From Capitella teleta (taxonomy: Eukaryota; Annelida; Polychaeta; Capitellidae), in assembly GCA_000328365.1 (NCBI GenBank), contig KB297742.1, positions 562,996 through 626,995 on the forward strand: a stretch of DNA of 64,000 nucleotides, read 5' to 3'. Shown here in pieces: positions 1 to 9,199 of this stretch; position 1 is the first letter of the stretch, and every line of letters begins with the position of its first letter. Below the pieces are notes generated by a model that saw only the letters and a program-made list of their open reading frames with translations, was not told the origin of the DNA and searched no databases. Made by a program: the position numbers and the translations under genes.

Positions 1-468
1 CAGTTGGAAGAATTGGTGTCGATGCAACGGGACCCGCAACCGATCATCTCCTCGTCCAGCACTGATAAAAGTGCTGAAATAATTCGGAAGTACTCCACTC
101 TTCCACTTATAATAAAATTTTAATTCTAGGAGCTTTCGCAGATCCTCAATTTTAAGAAGATTTGTTTGTTTGAATAGAGGTTCTGTGTGTGCGTTATATT
201 TGGATTTTGTGATTGTTCTGATTGCTTTTTTTTGTTGTTTTATTAATGTGTGTATGTGGTGACTTTTTGACTAGGTGAGAGCGCCGTATGTGATGTGTGG
301 GATGATGAGAGATTGATAAATTGTTAGAAGGATGTGTTGTGGAAATTGGTGCTTGAGTCTATTGAGAATGCCTGTGATTTGTGATATTTTTGTGTTGACT
401 TTGTTTATGTGAGGTTTGAATGAAAGGTGTTTGTCAATGATGATGCCGAGGAAGTTCGTGTGATCAAC
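1..468 (-). mobile_element. LINE fragment B (non-LTR reverse transcriptase, thumb/C-terminal part)
   Basis: On the minus strand this encodes a non-LTR reverse transcriptase C-terminal region with FLGIIIDKHLSF, KISQITGILNRL and SLIIPHITYG, typical of CR1/L2/Jockey-like RTs. The first ~240 bases align by eye with 60.49-60.74 kb of the same window (shared stretches such as GCAACGGGACCCGC and GGAAGTACTCCA), so both are copies of one family. The left window edge cuts off the 3' part. At about 468 it abuts a different LINE fragment whose equivalent RT segment is repeated, so this copy is 5'-truncated. The frame is interrupted. Clade assignment is inference. Confidence 0.75.
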
Positions 469-1160
469 GTTTTGTATTAGATAAGACAAAGGTAAAATAT
501 GTAAAGCCTGCAGACGATGACAATAGGACATTTCATCAGTAAAAATATTCAAGACATACCTGGTCATTGACCTCTGAGTGGACTCTATAAAATAAATATC
601 GTTTTTTAAAAAGGTGACCAAACCTGTGAACAGTTCTCTAAAATAGGTCGAACAAGTGTAGTAAAAAGTCTTAATTAGCTTTACATATTGAGGGGCACTA
701 TAACCAACGGTTCTCTTAATAGTGCCAGAAACACGATTAGCTTTTAAAACAATACATTCAATGTGAGGGATAAAAGATAGATTCTTATTAAAAACAACAC
801 CAAGGTCTCTGAATTCACAGACTCTTCCTAAAACATTTCCATCGAGATGCTAATTAAAAGAAACAGGAGAATGTGACCTAGTAATGGTAAGAACTTTACA
901 TTTCGACGGATTAAAAGCCATACCCCAATTTGTACTCTATTTTAAAAGTTCATTTAAATCACTTTGTAATAATACAGAATCACCATTAGAATTAATTGGC
1001 ATACAAATTGTGCAATCATCTGCAAACAAAGCAGTAAAAGCTGAGGAAATCGATCTCGGCATACCGTTTATGAATAAAAGAAAAAGAAAAGGTCCCAAAA
1101 TTGAACCCTGAGGAAATGAATTCTTAATATTTGTTGAACACGACAAGTTGACTGAATGTT
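469..1160 (-). mobile_element. LINE fragment A (decayed RT with FADD catalytic motif)
   Basis: The minus strand encodes PQGSILGPFLFLLFINGMP followed by LFADDCTI, the RT palm motifs with F in place of Y in YxDD. After an in-frame stop come WGMAFNPSKCKVL and DLGVVFNKNLSFIPHI, then IESTQRSMTRY, the usual order in Jockey/CR1-type RTs. At least two stops and a frame shift show it is dead. It is distinct in sequence from fragment B, which replaces its 3' part; the junction near 468 is a LINE-in-LINE boundary. Confidence 0.75.
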
Positions 1161-1636
1161 ACTATATGAATAGCAGCCAATTGATGAGATACCACATGTT
1201 ATCGGTATGTGCCATTATCATTATATATATGACCAGATAGGGAAACTGATATCGCTTATGACTGCGGCAGGGGCTAAAGGCGGAAGTGCGATGATCATGG
1301 CCACCTCGCTGCGCCAAAGCCGTTCAGATCTCTTTTGCAGGCGTCTGTGAATAGTGGATCAAGAGTCCACTTTGTAACTTTCAGCAGGACGGAGCAGATC
1401 CTTGAGAATTCCATGGTCATCCATCCTGATATAACTGAAGTTTCTCTTAAAGGCATAACTGCGTTATGACAATAAAATTTAATATCATTATATTTACTGT
1501 GCATGTGGATATAAATTGTTTTTCTGTTCAAAATAATGTATGAACAAAATTTTAGTGCATGATTAAAGAAGTGTGTATTTTCTGAGAGCGTCGATTCAGT
1601 TTAACAGTTTTTGGTCGATTTTCGCACTTTGCCCGT

Positions 1637-1872
1637 TTAATAATTCCACAAACCCACGGCACCAAGTAAACATGCCACAAATTTCCCGTTGACCCCAGCT
1701 CCTTGACCGGAGCCACTCGAGGGGTCAGTGAAGTCGCCCTCATTTCATAGGTCGCCCTCACAGCACTGCAGACACTGCCCTTCAGATTCACTGGAGCAGA
1801 GGTCATGGCGTTCCCAATCGGACTTCAAACTTCCACAAGGAGCTCTGCTGTCAGACTTCTCGTGTGACAGCC
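1637..1872 (-). CDS. LU-domain gene, terminal exon with internal in-frame TGA
   Basis: Starts after acceptor TTTTCACAG and holds the second half of the LU domain and a GPI-signal-like tail. The TGA at 1745-1747 replaces the codon for the last conserved Cys; the following Asn codon and the tail remain in frame. Confidence 0.5.
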
Positions 1873-2088
1873 CTGTGAAAATTTGAAGTTTGAATGACTT
1901 GCGTCCTGTGAGGTAAATCTGATTGAACTCGTGGCATTGATTTGGTAGGGTGTTCTCACCATGAGCATCGGTGATGATCTCTGCATAGCAGATGTCGCGG
2001 ACGCCAGAGATGCACGGTTGGGCGCATTGTTCACCGGAGCAATCGTCGTGATTCTGTTCACTGCATTCGTAACAATGCAACACACCAT
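1637..2088 (-). CDS. Ly6/uPAR (LU, three-finger) domain surface protein, 3' exons
   Basis: Two minus-strand exons (1960-2088 and 1637-1872) encode an LU domain. The first begins GVLHCYECSEQ and runs through QPCISGVRDICYAEI. The second gives GLSHEKSDSRAPCG and HDLCSSESEGQCLQCCEGDL. The Cys pattern (LxCYxC ... CC) is that of GPI-anchored Ly6 proteins. Splice sites fit: acceptor CATTCAG, donor ATG/GTGAGA, acceptor TTTCACAG, with phase 1 on both sides. The frame meets TGA at 1745-1747, exactly where the invariant Cys of the terminal Cys-Asn should be, then stays open for 35 codons ending in a hydrophobic FVACLLGAVGLW stretch like a GPI signal, to TAA at 1637-1639. The signal-peptide exon was not found. 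It could be a living gene with recoding or a sequence error, or a recent pseudogene. Confidence 0.6.
1960..2088 (-). CDS. LU-domain gene, exon with first half of the domain
   Basis: 129 bases, phase 1 at both ends, as usual for LU-domain exons. It carries the LxCYxC start and four further cysteines. Acceptor CCATTCAG and donor CATG/GTGAGAAC are both good. Confidence 0.6.
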
Positions 2089-2212
2089 CTGAATGGAATG
2101 GGGTCAGACAAGATAGGATGTCTGCTGTGGGAAACATATAATAAACACTGGTCTCAGCTGATATTATTTTGTCAGACACTATATTTCCAACACCGTCAAT
2201 CAATTCGGGCAC

Positions 2213-3551
2213 CCATGTGTATTTTATGCCAGCGATGAATTATTTAATCGTACATTGTACACAATTATTTAGCACCTATGTTCTGAACACTCATTCCTTA
2301 CAATATGGCAAATAATCCACACAGCGACACTCTAGGTTTCAACATGAGTTGTAAAGAAGCGAAGCCTGAATGCCCGATCTGCCCAATTGACGCCTCTTCT
2401 ATTCGGTCCGGACATTGAATGTGATGATCTCAATGACTGACCGGTGGTCAGCAGTCAAATATTTACCAAACATGTGTAATGAGCAAGTATTCACCATTCT
2501 CCGAGCTTAATTTCCGTGGTAGATTTGTGAATATACCACACAATCAGTTTCAGTATACGCGTATTAGGTCAGAAATACTGATAGTCAGCATTGAAACATA
2601 TTATATGTGATGCTTAATTAATATGCATGTAATTACCTGATCACAACAGATAATCACTATTAATTATGTACGGTGACCTCGTTATAGTGCTCTACTTTAG
2701 CTTGGAGGTTCAGAATTCACGATTTCAGACCCAGAAGTTGGCTGCTTGATGCTGTTCACTAATGATTAATCTTCATTTCTCTCCGTTTCCCGCGTCTCGA
2801 AAGATGGGAAAAATTATGTGCACATGTCTATCTGCTGATGTGCTCATGTGATAAATTCAATCACTGATGATCCGTTTTGTCAACGTTTATTATCATTTCT
2901 CGAATATTATCATTTTCAACGCGGGGATGCCAGAATATTTTTATCATAATTTCCGAATTAAAATATAAAGGCCTACCTACCGTATTAAGAAACAAACCAA
3001 GCTATTATTATTAATTAAGCCATTTCGCTTCAATCCAAGCAAACTCAACATTCGGGCAAATAAAATGGTAGAATTATTTTACATGTAGAAGATGGGTGTA
3101 ATGAGAGAGTCCAATAATGTAAATAGCACCGGGTCTTCATCTCAGCAAGTACAGGCTACTCAATCATGGACAATGATACATTTGGCGTTCGGCGTCCTTG
3201 CTGGCCAGGGTTATCGTAGAATTGACAGCACATTCATCTGAGACCGATATCTACCGCCAAGTCTCAAGGATTCCGCTGAATGATTGGTATCGTGTGAGTT
3301 CTCTGGAAAGATTCATCTGATCGGAGGTTAGGCCTACAAGGAAATTCCTGTGGCTCAAAAAAGTCAAAATGATGTGTGTAAAACTGCAATTTTGATCGAC
3401 TTCTCAATACTCAGAGAAAGTTTTCTCGCCAAGATGGAAATACAAGGATGTTTATCGGTTGGTGACAAAGTAACTAGTACCGTTCACTAGAGCAAAAAAT
3501 CTTGTTTAAGTGGCACACGTACAGACATGAGGACGAAAATGTATTTATAGA
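2213..3551. other. Intergenic, nothing recognised
   Basis: No coding exon, RNA gene or mobile element was recognised between the LU-domain exons and the SDR gene. The missing 5' exon of the LU gene may lie here, but no signal-peptide exon could be picked out. Confidence 0.5.
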
Positions 3552-3557
3552 TTTATT
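3552..3557 (-). terminator. Poly(A) signal AATAAA of the SDR gene
   Basis: AATAAA on the minus strand, about 52 bases past the SDR stop codon, giving a short 3' UTR. Confidence 0.6.
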
Positions 3558-3608
3558 TTGAATTGAAAATAGTTCGTAAATGCACAATAGCACACGTTGA
3601 ATTACCGA

Positions 3609-3835
3609 CTACAAGACAGAGGCTGGTTTAGCAGAGATAATCGAATTACTGAAGAGTAAATCTGAGAGGAATGATGGCACAAAAGAGAGAATACTGGCTG
3701 CTTGTGCATCCATTCCAACCAATGTCCTGCGCTTCGGCCAAACACTGAAGAGACATTCTTCGTATGCATTCACCACTCGGTTCACACTGGATCCCATCGC
3801 CACCCAACTTGGGAACTGAGACCCAAGAAATAACA
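3609..3835 (-). CDS. SDR gene exon 4 (terminal)
   Basis: Acceptor CTTTTCAG. Encodes the C-terminal segment with VVNAYEECLFSVWPKRR and VGMDAQAA, matching the RDH/HSD17B6 tail, to the stop at 3609. A second AG 20 bases downstream would shift the frame and was not chosen. Confidence 0.85.
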
Positions 3836-4805
3836 CTGAAAAGACGGATTTCGAATATACATAAGGCTGGTGTACCAGGAGTTCTTACCTCTATCGAGAT
3901 ATCCCCGACCATACTCCTCTTTCATCGCGTCTGGTAGCCTCCGCCATGACGTTTTCACAAGGGTATCAATACCTGTTACCAAGTTTGTGTTGTGTGTACC
4001 TGGCTGTACAATCAACACGCTCACACCGAATGGCTTCAACTCCAATCTATGCAACGACACATAACGAAATCAAAGACAAATCGTTTTTGGCATCAACTCT
4101 ACCGAAGTGAATCCGATAGGGACTCCACGGCGTGTTTTGACATACTGTAGACCCCGTTGTAAGGCAGACTAACCATTCCCAATATGCTGGAAGTATTCAC
4201 TATTCGACCTTTAGCTTTCTTCAGCAAAGGTAGAAATGTCTTTGTGCTCATGAGCATGCCGACCACATTCACGTTGAGAACTTGTCTTATGTCATTCTCC
4301 TTCAACCAGTCGATCGGACCGAGGGCTCCAGTCAGACCAGCATTGTTCACCAGACCCCAGAGACCTTTGAAGAAGTGGGTAGAATCATTGGCACGTACAT
4401 CAATACTAATCTTATTAAAGGTAAACAAAGAGATGTAGAACATTAAATATCAAAGGAAGATTACTAAAACGGCGTAATACCTTGCCCGTGTGGAATGATG
4501 TTGACCACCTCGTCGAATGCGGCCTCCAAGCTCCGAACGTCCGTCACGTCCATTCGAATGACATGGATGAAACTCTTATCGAGTTCTTGCAGCCGCTGAC
4601 AACCTTCTGGCGTCAGGCAACACGCAATCACGTTGCATTTCTTTGACAGGCTTAGCGCTGCATTGTAACCAAAACCCGAATCACAGCCAGTGACGAGGAC
4701 GTATTTCTCTCTTGTGTTACTCACTCGTATTGCTCTTACTAGTCCAACAACGAGCACACAAAACACCAGGAAAGTAATGATTGCCCAGAGACAGGCTAAA
4801 TCCAT
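3609..4805 (-). CDS. Short-chain dehydrogenase/reductase, RDH/HSD17B6-like (SDR9C)
   Basis: Four exons (4481-4805, 4103-4364, 3889-4046, 3609-3835) join in frame to 972 bases, 323 residues. An N-terminal hydrophobic segment (about residues 4-24) suggests membrane anchoring in the ER. The NAD(P)-binding motif TGCDSGFG is at 39-46, VNNAG at 114-118, catalytic Ser in NTSSILG near 168, and YSMSK (Tyr181, Lys185) completes the active site. VLVTGCDSGFG and SDSLR are hallmarks of retinol/17-beta-hydroxysteroid dehydrogenases, so oxidation or reduction of retinoids or steroids is likely; substrate is inference. All introns are GT-AG. The start follows a short untranslated leader, and the length matches the family. 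It looks intact. Confidence 0.9.
3889..4046 (-). CDS. SDR gene exon 3
   Basis: Acceptor TGCATAG. Encodes LELKPFGVSVLIVQPGTHNT, the usual post-active-site strand with the PG motif. Donor AGAG/GTAAGA, phase 1. Confidence 0.88.
4103..4364 (-). CDS. SDR gene exon 2
   Basis: Acceptor TTCAAAG. Encodes LWGLVNNAG, NTSS and YSMSK. Donor CTTCG/GTAGAG, phase 2. Confidence 0.88.
4481..4805 (-). CDS. SDR gene exon 1
   Basis: Start codon, membrane anchor and TGxxxGxG cofactor motif. Donor CAAG/GTATTA, phase 1. Confidence 0.88.
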
Positions 4806-5806
4806 GTTTATGAGTCTCCTGGCTTTTCAAGGAACTCTAAGTAGAGTAAATAACAACATGACAACAATGTTATCTCACAACATGGACAATTTAATTGTTG
4901 GCTTATCTGCAACTCAGGCTTTGCACCCGACTGAAAGCTCAACGAGGACAGAGGTTAAAACTTGACCTACTGACCTATTTGACAATGCGTGTGTGAAGCA
5001 CGAGGGTTTTTTTTACAAAGGAAAAAAATTGGCTCGGAACATTTCCTTCTCGTGCTTCAACTAACGTAATATTAGCTTCTGCATACGTATCATGCATACA
5101 GCATACATACATGGTGTATAAAAGAGGTGATGGAAGACAATTATTCAGTGAGGATTGAGGAACGAAGGCCGTGGATGAATTTAATGCAGCGAAGCCAAAG
5201 GGCAAGTAGCATTAACCCTTAATACTACAATCCCCGGCACTGTTTTGGGGTTCGAACTTACTCCTGCCTGTCTCTATCCATAATGCGCGAGTTCTTGCTG
5301 AGTTGATCTGATCTTACCATCCGAATAGTGAATTACGAAAATCGACAAATTATTCGAATTATACTCTTGCAGATAAACCAATGCACTGATACGTATGTAC
5401 TGCATAATTTAAACATTGCCACAATAATAATCTGGGAGCCGATCTAGCCCTGGACCCTGGCGCCTGAAGCCTTGGCATATCAGACCTATCGATATTTCTA
5501 ATGCAGTCCCACTCTAAATATAATACCACCACAAAAGGAATCAAAGTGTCCAATGTATAATATTTCTATCCAACAGGAAGCTCAAATCAATATCGCATTC
5601 ATGATATGGCAACCTTTCTGTTCTTGTTTATTGAAGGCAAAATACCCCTTTGCATTGTATACGGGTAACAAATGGGGTGCGTAATGGGAAACAAGTTCTT
5701 TTTAAGAGCACGACACACATCCATTTTGCATTTGCTGGTTACGCCAAGGAGCATTGGTTGAACCTATTTTGCTGACGTAATACTTGTACATCTCGAATAG
5801 TGCATC
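4806..5806. other. Intergenic region between divergent SDR and GPCR genes
   Basis: About 1 kb separating the minus-strand SDR start and the plus-strand GPCR start, so it probably holds both promoters. No clear TATA box or other defined element was recognised. Confidence 0.4.
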
Positions 5807-6778
5807 ATGGGCATATCAGGGATATGCATCACGTATAACGTCTGGATCGAGACATGCAGATGGAGTCTATTTGTTCTTATTTTCCTCAGCAATGCTCTGA
5901 CCATAGTCACCCTTCTCAAGACCAAGCATGGCATCGGACAGAAAGGGAAGTGGTACATCATCAGTCTGAGTGTAGCAGATATACTCATCTCTCCAACTGT
6001 CGGCATCGACTCAACATTGAATCGCTTTGGAATATATTGCCCTGAGAGAACAGAAGAAGCAGTGTGGAAGAAACGAGTCGTTTACATTGTTCTGAGCATC
6101 TTGTATGCACAGTCTCTGGGTTGCTCCTTGTTAGCACTGATGTCCATCGCAATTGACCGGCTGGTTGCAGTGTCCAAGCCAATATTCTACAGGAACAATG
6201 TAACCCCATTCAAGATAAAATGTCTGCTTCTCGGACAATGGATTTACATTTTCACTTTGACAACCACATTTCTCACATACTTTGGTTGGAAAACTGATGC
6301 AGACCAGGTTCTTGAAGCATACCAAACGTTGCAAGTAATCCCAACGTGGTGTTATGACTACATATTCACACCTCATGTCTATTTCATTATCTTAGCAAAT
6401 CTCGCGTTTTACGCTGTAACACTTTTGTATTTGAGGAAACTGGACGCCAACCGTTGCACAAATGGCAGGAAGTTTGAGACGACGAAGCGTTATTTAAAGA
6501 TGTCTGGTGTTACACTCACCACTATGCTAACACTTTGGGCTCCGTATATCCTCGTCAACATTTACGTTGAGAAACAACACAATCGCGTCCCACCATGGAT
6601 AAATGAATATGGGATTCATCTGGCCTTCACACTGATGTTTTGCAACTCATGGGTGAATCCTTTCTTGTATTGCTGGCTGAATAAGGATTACCGGGAAGCT
6701 TTTAGTAAAGTTCTAGGCATTAGCAAGAACAAAGTTCGCGCAATGGACTCTACAACTCAAGTTACATCTGAATTGTGA
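5807..6778 (+). CDS. Class A (rhodopsin-family) G-protein-coupled receptor, intronless
   Basis: 323 residues in one exon with seven hydrophobic segments. Class A landmarks: SNALTIV in TM1, LSVAD in TM2 (Asp58 = 2.50), AIDRL at the end of TM3 (Arg118 = 3.50, DRY changed to DRL), LWAPY in TM6 and NPFLY (284-288) in TM7, then a helix-8 segment DYREAF. The usual Cys at 3.25 is Tyr93 and TM5 has no proline. Both losses are shared by melanocortin, EDG and cannabinoid receptors, so the receptor may belong near that group; this is inference and the ligand is unknown. The N-terminus is very short. The C-tail (TTQVTSEL) resembles a diverged unit of the adjoining minisatellite. A stop lies upstream in frame, so the first ATG is used. 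Confidence 0.88.
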   Translation: MGISGICITYNVWIETCRWSLFVLIFLSNALTIVTLLKTKHGIGQKGKWYIISLSVADILISPTVGIDSTLNRFGIYCPERTEEAVWKKRVVYIVLSILYAQSLGCSLLALMSIAIDRLVAVSKPIFYRNNVTPFKIKCLLLGQWIYIFTLTTTFLTYFGWKTDADQVLEAYQTLQVIPTWCYDYIFTPHVYFIILANLAFYAVTLLYLRKLDANRCTNGRKFETTKRYLKMSGVTLTTMLTLWAPYILVNIYVEKQHNRVPPWINEYGIHLAFTLMFCNSWVNPFLYCWLNKDYREAFSKVLGISKNKVRAMDSTTQVTSEL

Positions 6779-8310
6779 GCCAACGCAAGTAACAGGGGAA
6801 CTCAAGTAATATGGGGCTGTGGACCAACTCAAGTTACATGAGGACTGTGAACAAACTTAAGTAATATGGGGCTGTGGACCAACTCAAGTTACATGAGGAC
6901 TGTGAACAAACTTAAGTAATATGGGGACTGTGGACCAACTCAAGTTACATGAGGACTGTGAACAAACTCAAGTAATATGGGGGCTGTGGATCAACTCAAG
7001 TTACATGAGGACTATGAACAAACTCAAGTAATATGGGGGCTGTGGACCAACTCAAGTTACATGAGGACTGTGAACAAACTCAAGTAATATGGGGACTGTG
7101 GATCAACTCAAGTTACATGAGGACTGTGAACAAACTCAAGTAATATGGGGGCTGTGGATCAACTCAAGTTACATGACGACTGTGAACAAACTCAAGTAAT
7201 ATGGGGACTGTGGATCAACTCAAGTTACATGAGGACTGTGAACAAACTCAAGTAATATGGGGACTGTGGATCAACTCAAGTTACATGAGGACTGTGAACA
7301 AACTCAAGTAATATGGGGACTGTGGACCAACTCAAGTTACCTAAAGACTGTGAACAAACTCAAGTAATATGGGGACTGTGGACCAACTCAAGTTACATGG
7401 GGACTGTGAACAAACTTAAGTAATATGGGGACTGTGGACCAACTCAAGTTACATGAGGACTGTGAACAAACTCAAGTAATATGAGGACTGTGGACCAACT
7501 CAAGTTACATAAGGACTGTGAACAAACTCAAGTAATATGGGGACTGTGGACCAACTCAAGTTACATGAGGACTGTGAACAAACTCAAGTAATATGGGGAC
7601 TGTGGACCAACTCAAGTTACATGAGGACTGTGAACAAACTTAAGTAATATGGGGACTGTGGACCAACTCAAGAGGAGCACTGGATAGCTCGGTGGGTTAT
7701 ACCGCTGACTACAATCCAATGCCGACCGTGGGGGTCGAGGTCCCGGGTTCGAGACCCGATCAGGCCACAGGCGTTATGATTGTTAATTACAATTGTAATT
7801 CTTCGGTGACTCAGCAGTGCTGCCCAACTGTGTAACAAGGCCGGGCGCTGTGTACTACTGTCTATGGTTGTATGCAGGATAATGAACCCTTAGGATTTAT
7901 CGATAAGAGTAGGGGGAAACCCCAGTCCCGGGCCTTCTGTTCTGGCGCCCGTATCATCCGATCGGATTGGGTGGAGCCGTAAAACCCCATCACTCACTCA
8001 CTCTGGACCAACTCAATTACGTGAGGACTGTGAACAAACTTAAGTAATATGGGGACTGTGGACCAACTCAAGTTACATGAGGATTGTGAACTAACTCAAG
8101 TAATATGGGAACTGTGGATCAACTCAAGTTACAAGTTACATGAGGACTGTGAACCAAGTCAAGTAATATTGGGACTGTGGACCAACTCAAGTGACATGAG
8201 GACTATGAACAAACTCAAGTAATATGTGGACTGTGAACCTACTCAAGTAATATCGGGATTGTGAACCAATTCAAGTAATATCGGGATTGTGAACCAAGTC
8301 AAGTAGCATG
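6765..8310. repeat. Minisatellite, ~56-base dimeric unit, about 20 copies
   Basis: Tandem array of a ~56-base unit made of two related 28-base halves: one with CAACTCAAGTTACATGAGG then ACTGTGAAC, the other with AAACTCAAGTAATATGGGG then ACTGTGGA. Copies before 7660 are nearly identical; those after 8017 drift. The first, diverged unit overlaps the final codons and stop of the GPCR. The array is interrupted by a SINE at 7672-8003. Confidence 0.95.
7672..8003 (+). mobile_element. tRNA-derived SINE inserted in the minisatellite
   Basis: A 332-base insertion with RNA polymerase III internal promoter boxes: A box TAGCTCGGTGGG (7685-7696) and B box GGTTCGAGACC (7746-7756), which matches GGTTCGANNCC. 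It has a long non-tRNA body and an (ACTC)n tail ending at 8003. The 13-base sequence TGGACCAACTCAA flanks it at 7659-7671 and 8004-8016 as a target-site duplication, but since the host is a repeat this could partly be chance. The tRNA-like head does not fold into a full tRNA as far as I can see, so it is not called a tRNA gene. Confidence 0.8.
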
Positions 8311-8367
8311 AGGATTGTAGTTTTTTGAACTATGCTGCTTGTGTCAACTGTGCAATGTGGTCCGGCA

Positions 8368-8373
8368 ATTAAA
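8368..8373 (+). terminator. Possible poly(A) signal ATTAAA for the GPCR transcript
   Basis: ATTAAA just past the array; AATAAA also at 8493-8498 and 8581-8586. If used, the GPCR 3' UTR would contain the whole minisatellite and the SINE. Confidence 0.35.
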
Positions 8374-8850
8374 GATTGGAAGTTAGAACGAATCCTGCTT
8401 ATTGCACGTGTTTGTTGGCAAGAATAATGCTAGATATTGTTTTGATAGTTGATTTATTGATTTTGATGCCTGATACTCTGTACATGTATTTGAATAAATT
8501 GATCTCCATAATTATATGCCAGGCTAACGATTTTCAGTCCGTACTCGCGTACTATATATGCTTGCTTGATAAAAAATTTAAATAAAGGAATGCTCTATTA
8601 TTGTATGAGTTCATTCGAACATACATTGTAATTACTGTTATAATGCATATTTATATTTATTGGTTTCGGAATCCTCTCAGAAGTAATAAAGTAGAACCGG
8701 AAGTCGATATTAAAAATTCCATTTATGTAGAAATCACTAGAGCATAATAAGATACATTATTGGATATTGGATAATGGATATACAATGCAAATGAAAAGAT
8801 GAATGATTGGATATTGGATACTTTGTTTACATGTATTATGCTCAAAGATG

Positions 8851-9181
8851 TTATAAATAAAAGTCCATTCTTGACTGAGCATAATCAGCAATCTTGATTG
8901 GGGGATATTTGTTTGGTCCAACAGCTGTCTCCAGAAGCAAATCGAGTTTAGGGACAGCAAAATATATGACCGACTTTCGAGCTGTGTTCTTGGATTTCTT
9001 ATCCGATGGCACTCCAACTCTATGTACCTGAAACATGGATTGAATAATTAAATTTACATGCACAAACCCAGTGTATCTAGGTCATCGTTGTCTTGATGAG
9101 GTCACCCGTCCAACGCTGCATGAAATCGCCGTTGATGACAAGGATCGTCCCTGGAACACTCCACTGGACTCCACCAGTCGT
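8851..9181 (-). pseudogene. 2-oxoglutarate/Fe(II) oxygenase, two 3' exons (likely remnant)
   Basis: Exon 9086-9181 encodes TTGGVQWSVPGTILVINGD then QRWTGDLIKTT. Exon 8851-9027 encodes VHRVGVP, the 2OG-binding ARKSVIYF, and KYPPIKIADY, to a stop. This is the C-terminal half of isopenicillin-N-synthase-like dioxygenases, including the distal metal His (VHRV) and the RxS motif. Phases agree (0/0) and the acceptor is good, but the 58-base intron starts AT instead of GT, a linker of about a dozen residues before the PG motif is short, and no upstream exons with the HxD motif were found. A decayed or truncated gene is most likely; a non-canonical donor or a sequence error is possible. Confidence 0.6.
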
Positions 9182-9199
9182 CTGACTTATTCAAAACTT

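Noticed and set aside
1295-1560. SECIS element for the LU-domain gene
   Set aside because: An ATGA...AA...GA arrangement exists on the minus strand, but the intervening sequences do not pair convincingly.
7680-7760. Possible tRNA gene
   Set aside because: A and B boxes are present but the sequence continues into a long SINE body with tail and target duplication, and a full cloverleaf was not evident.
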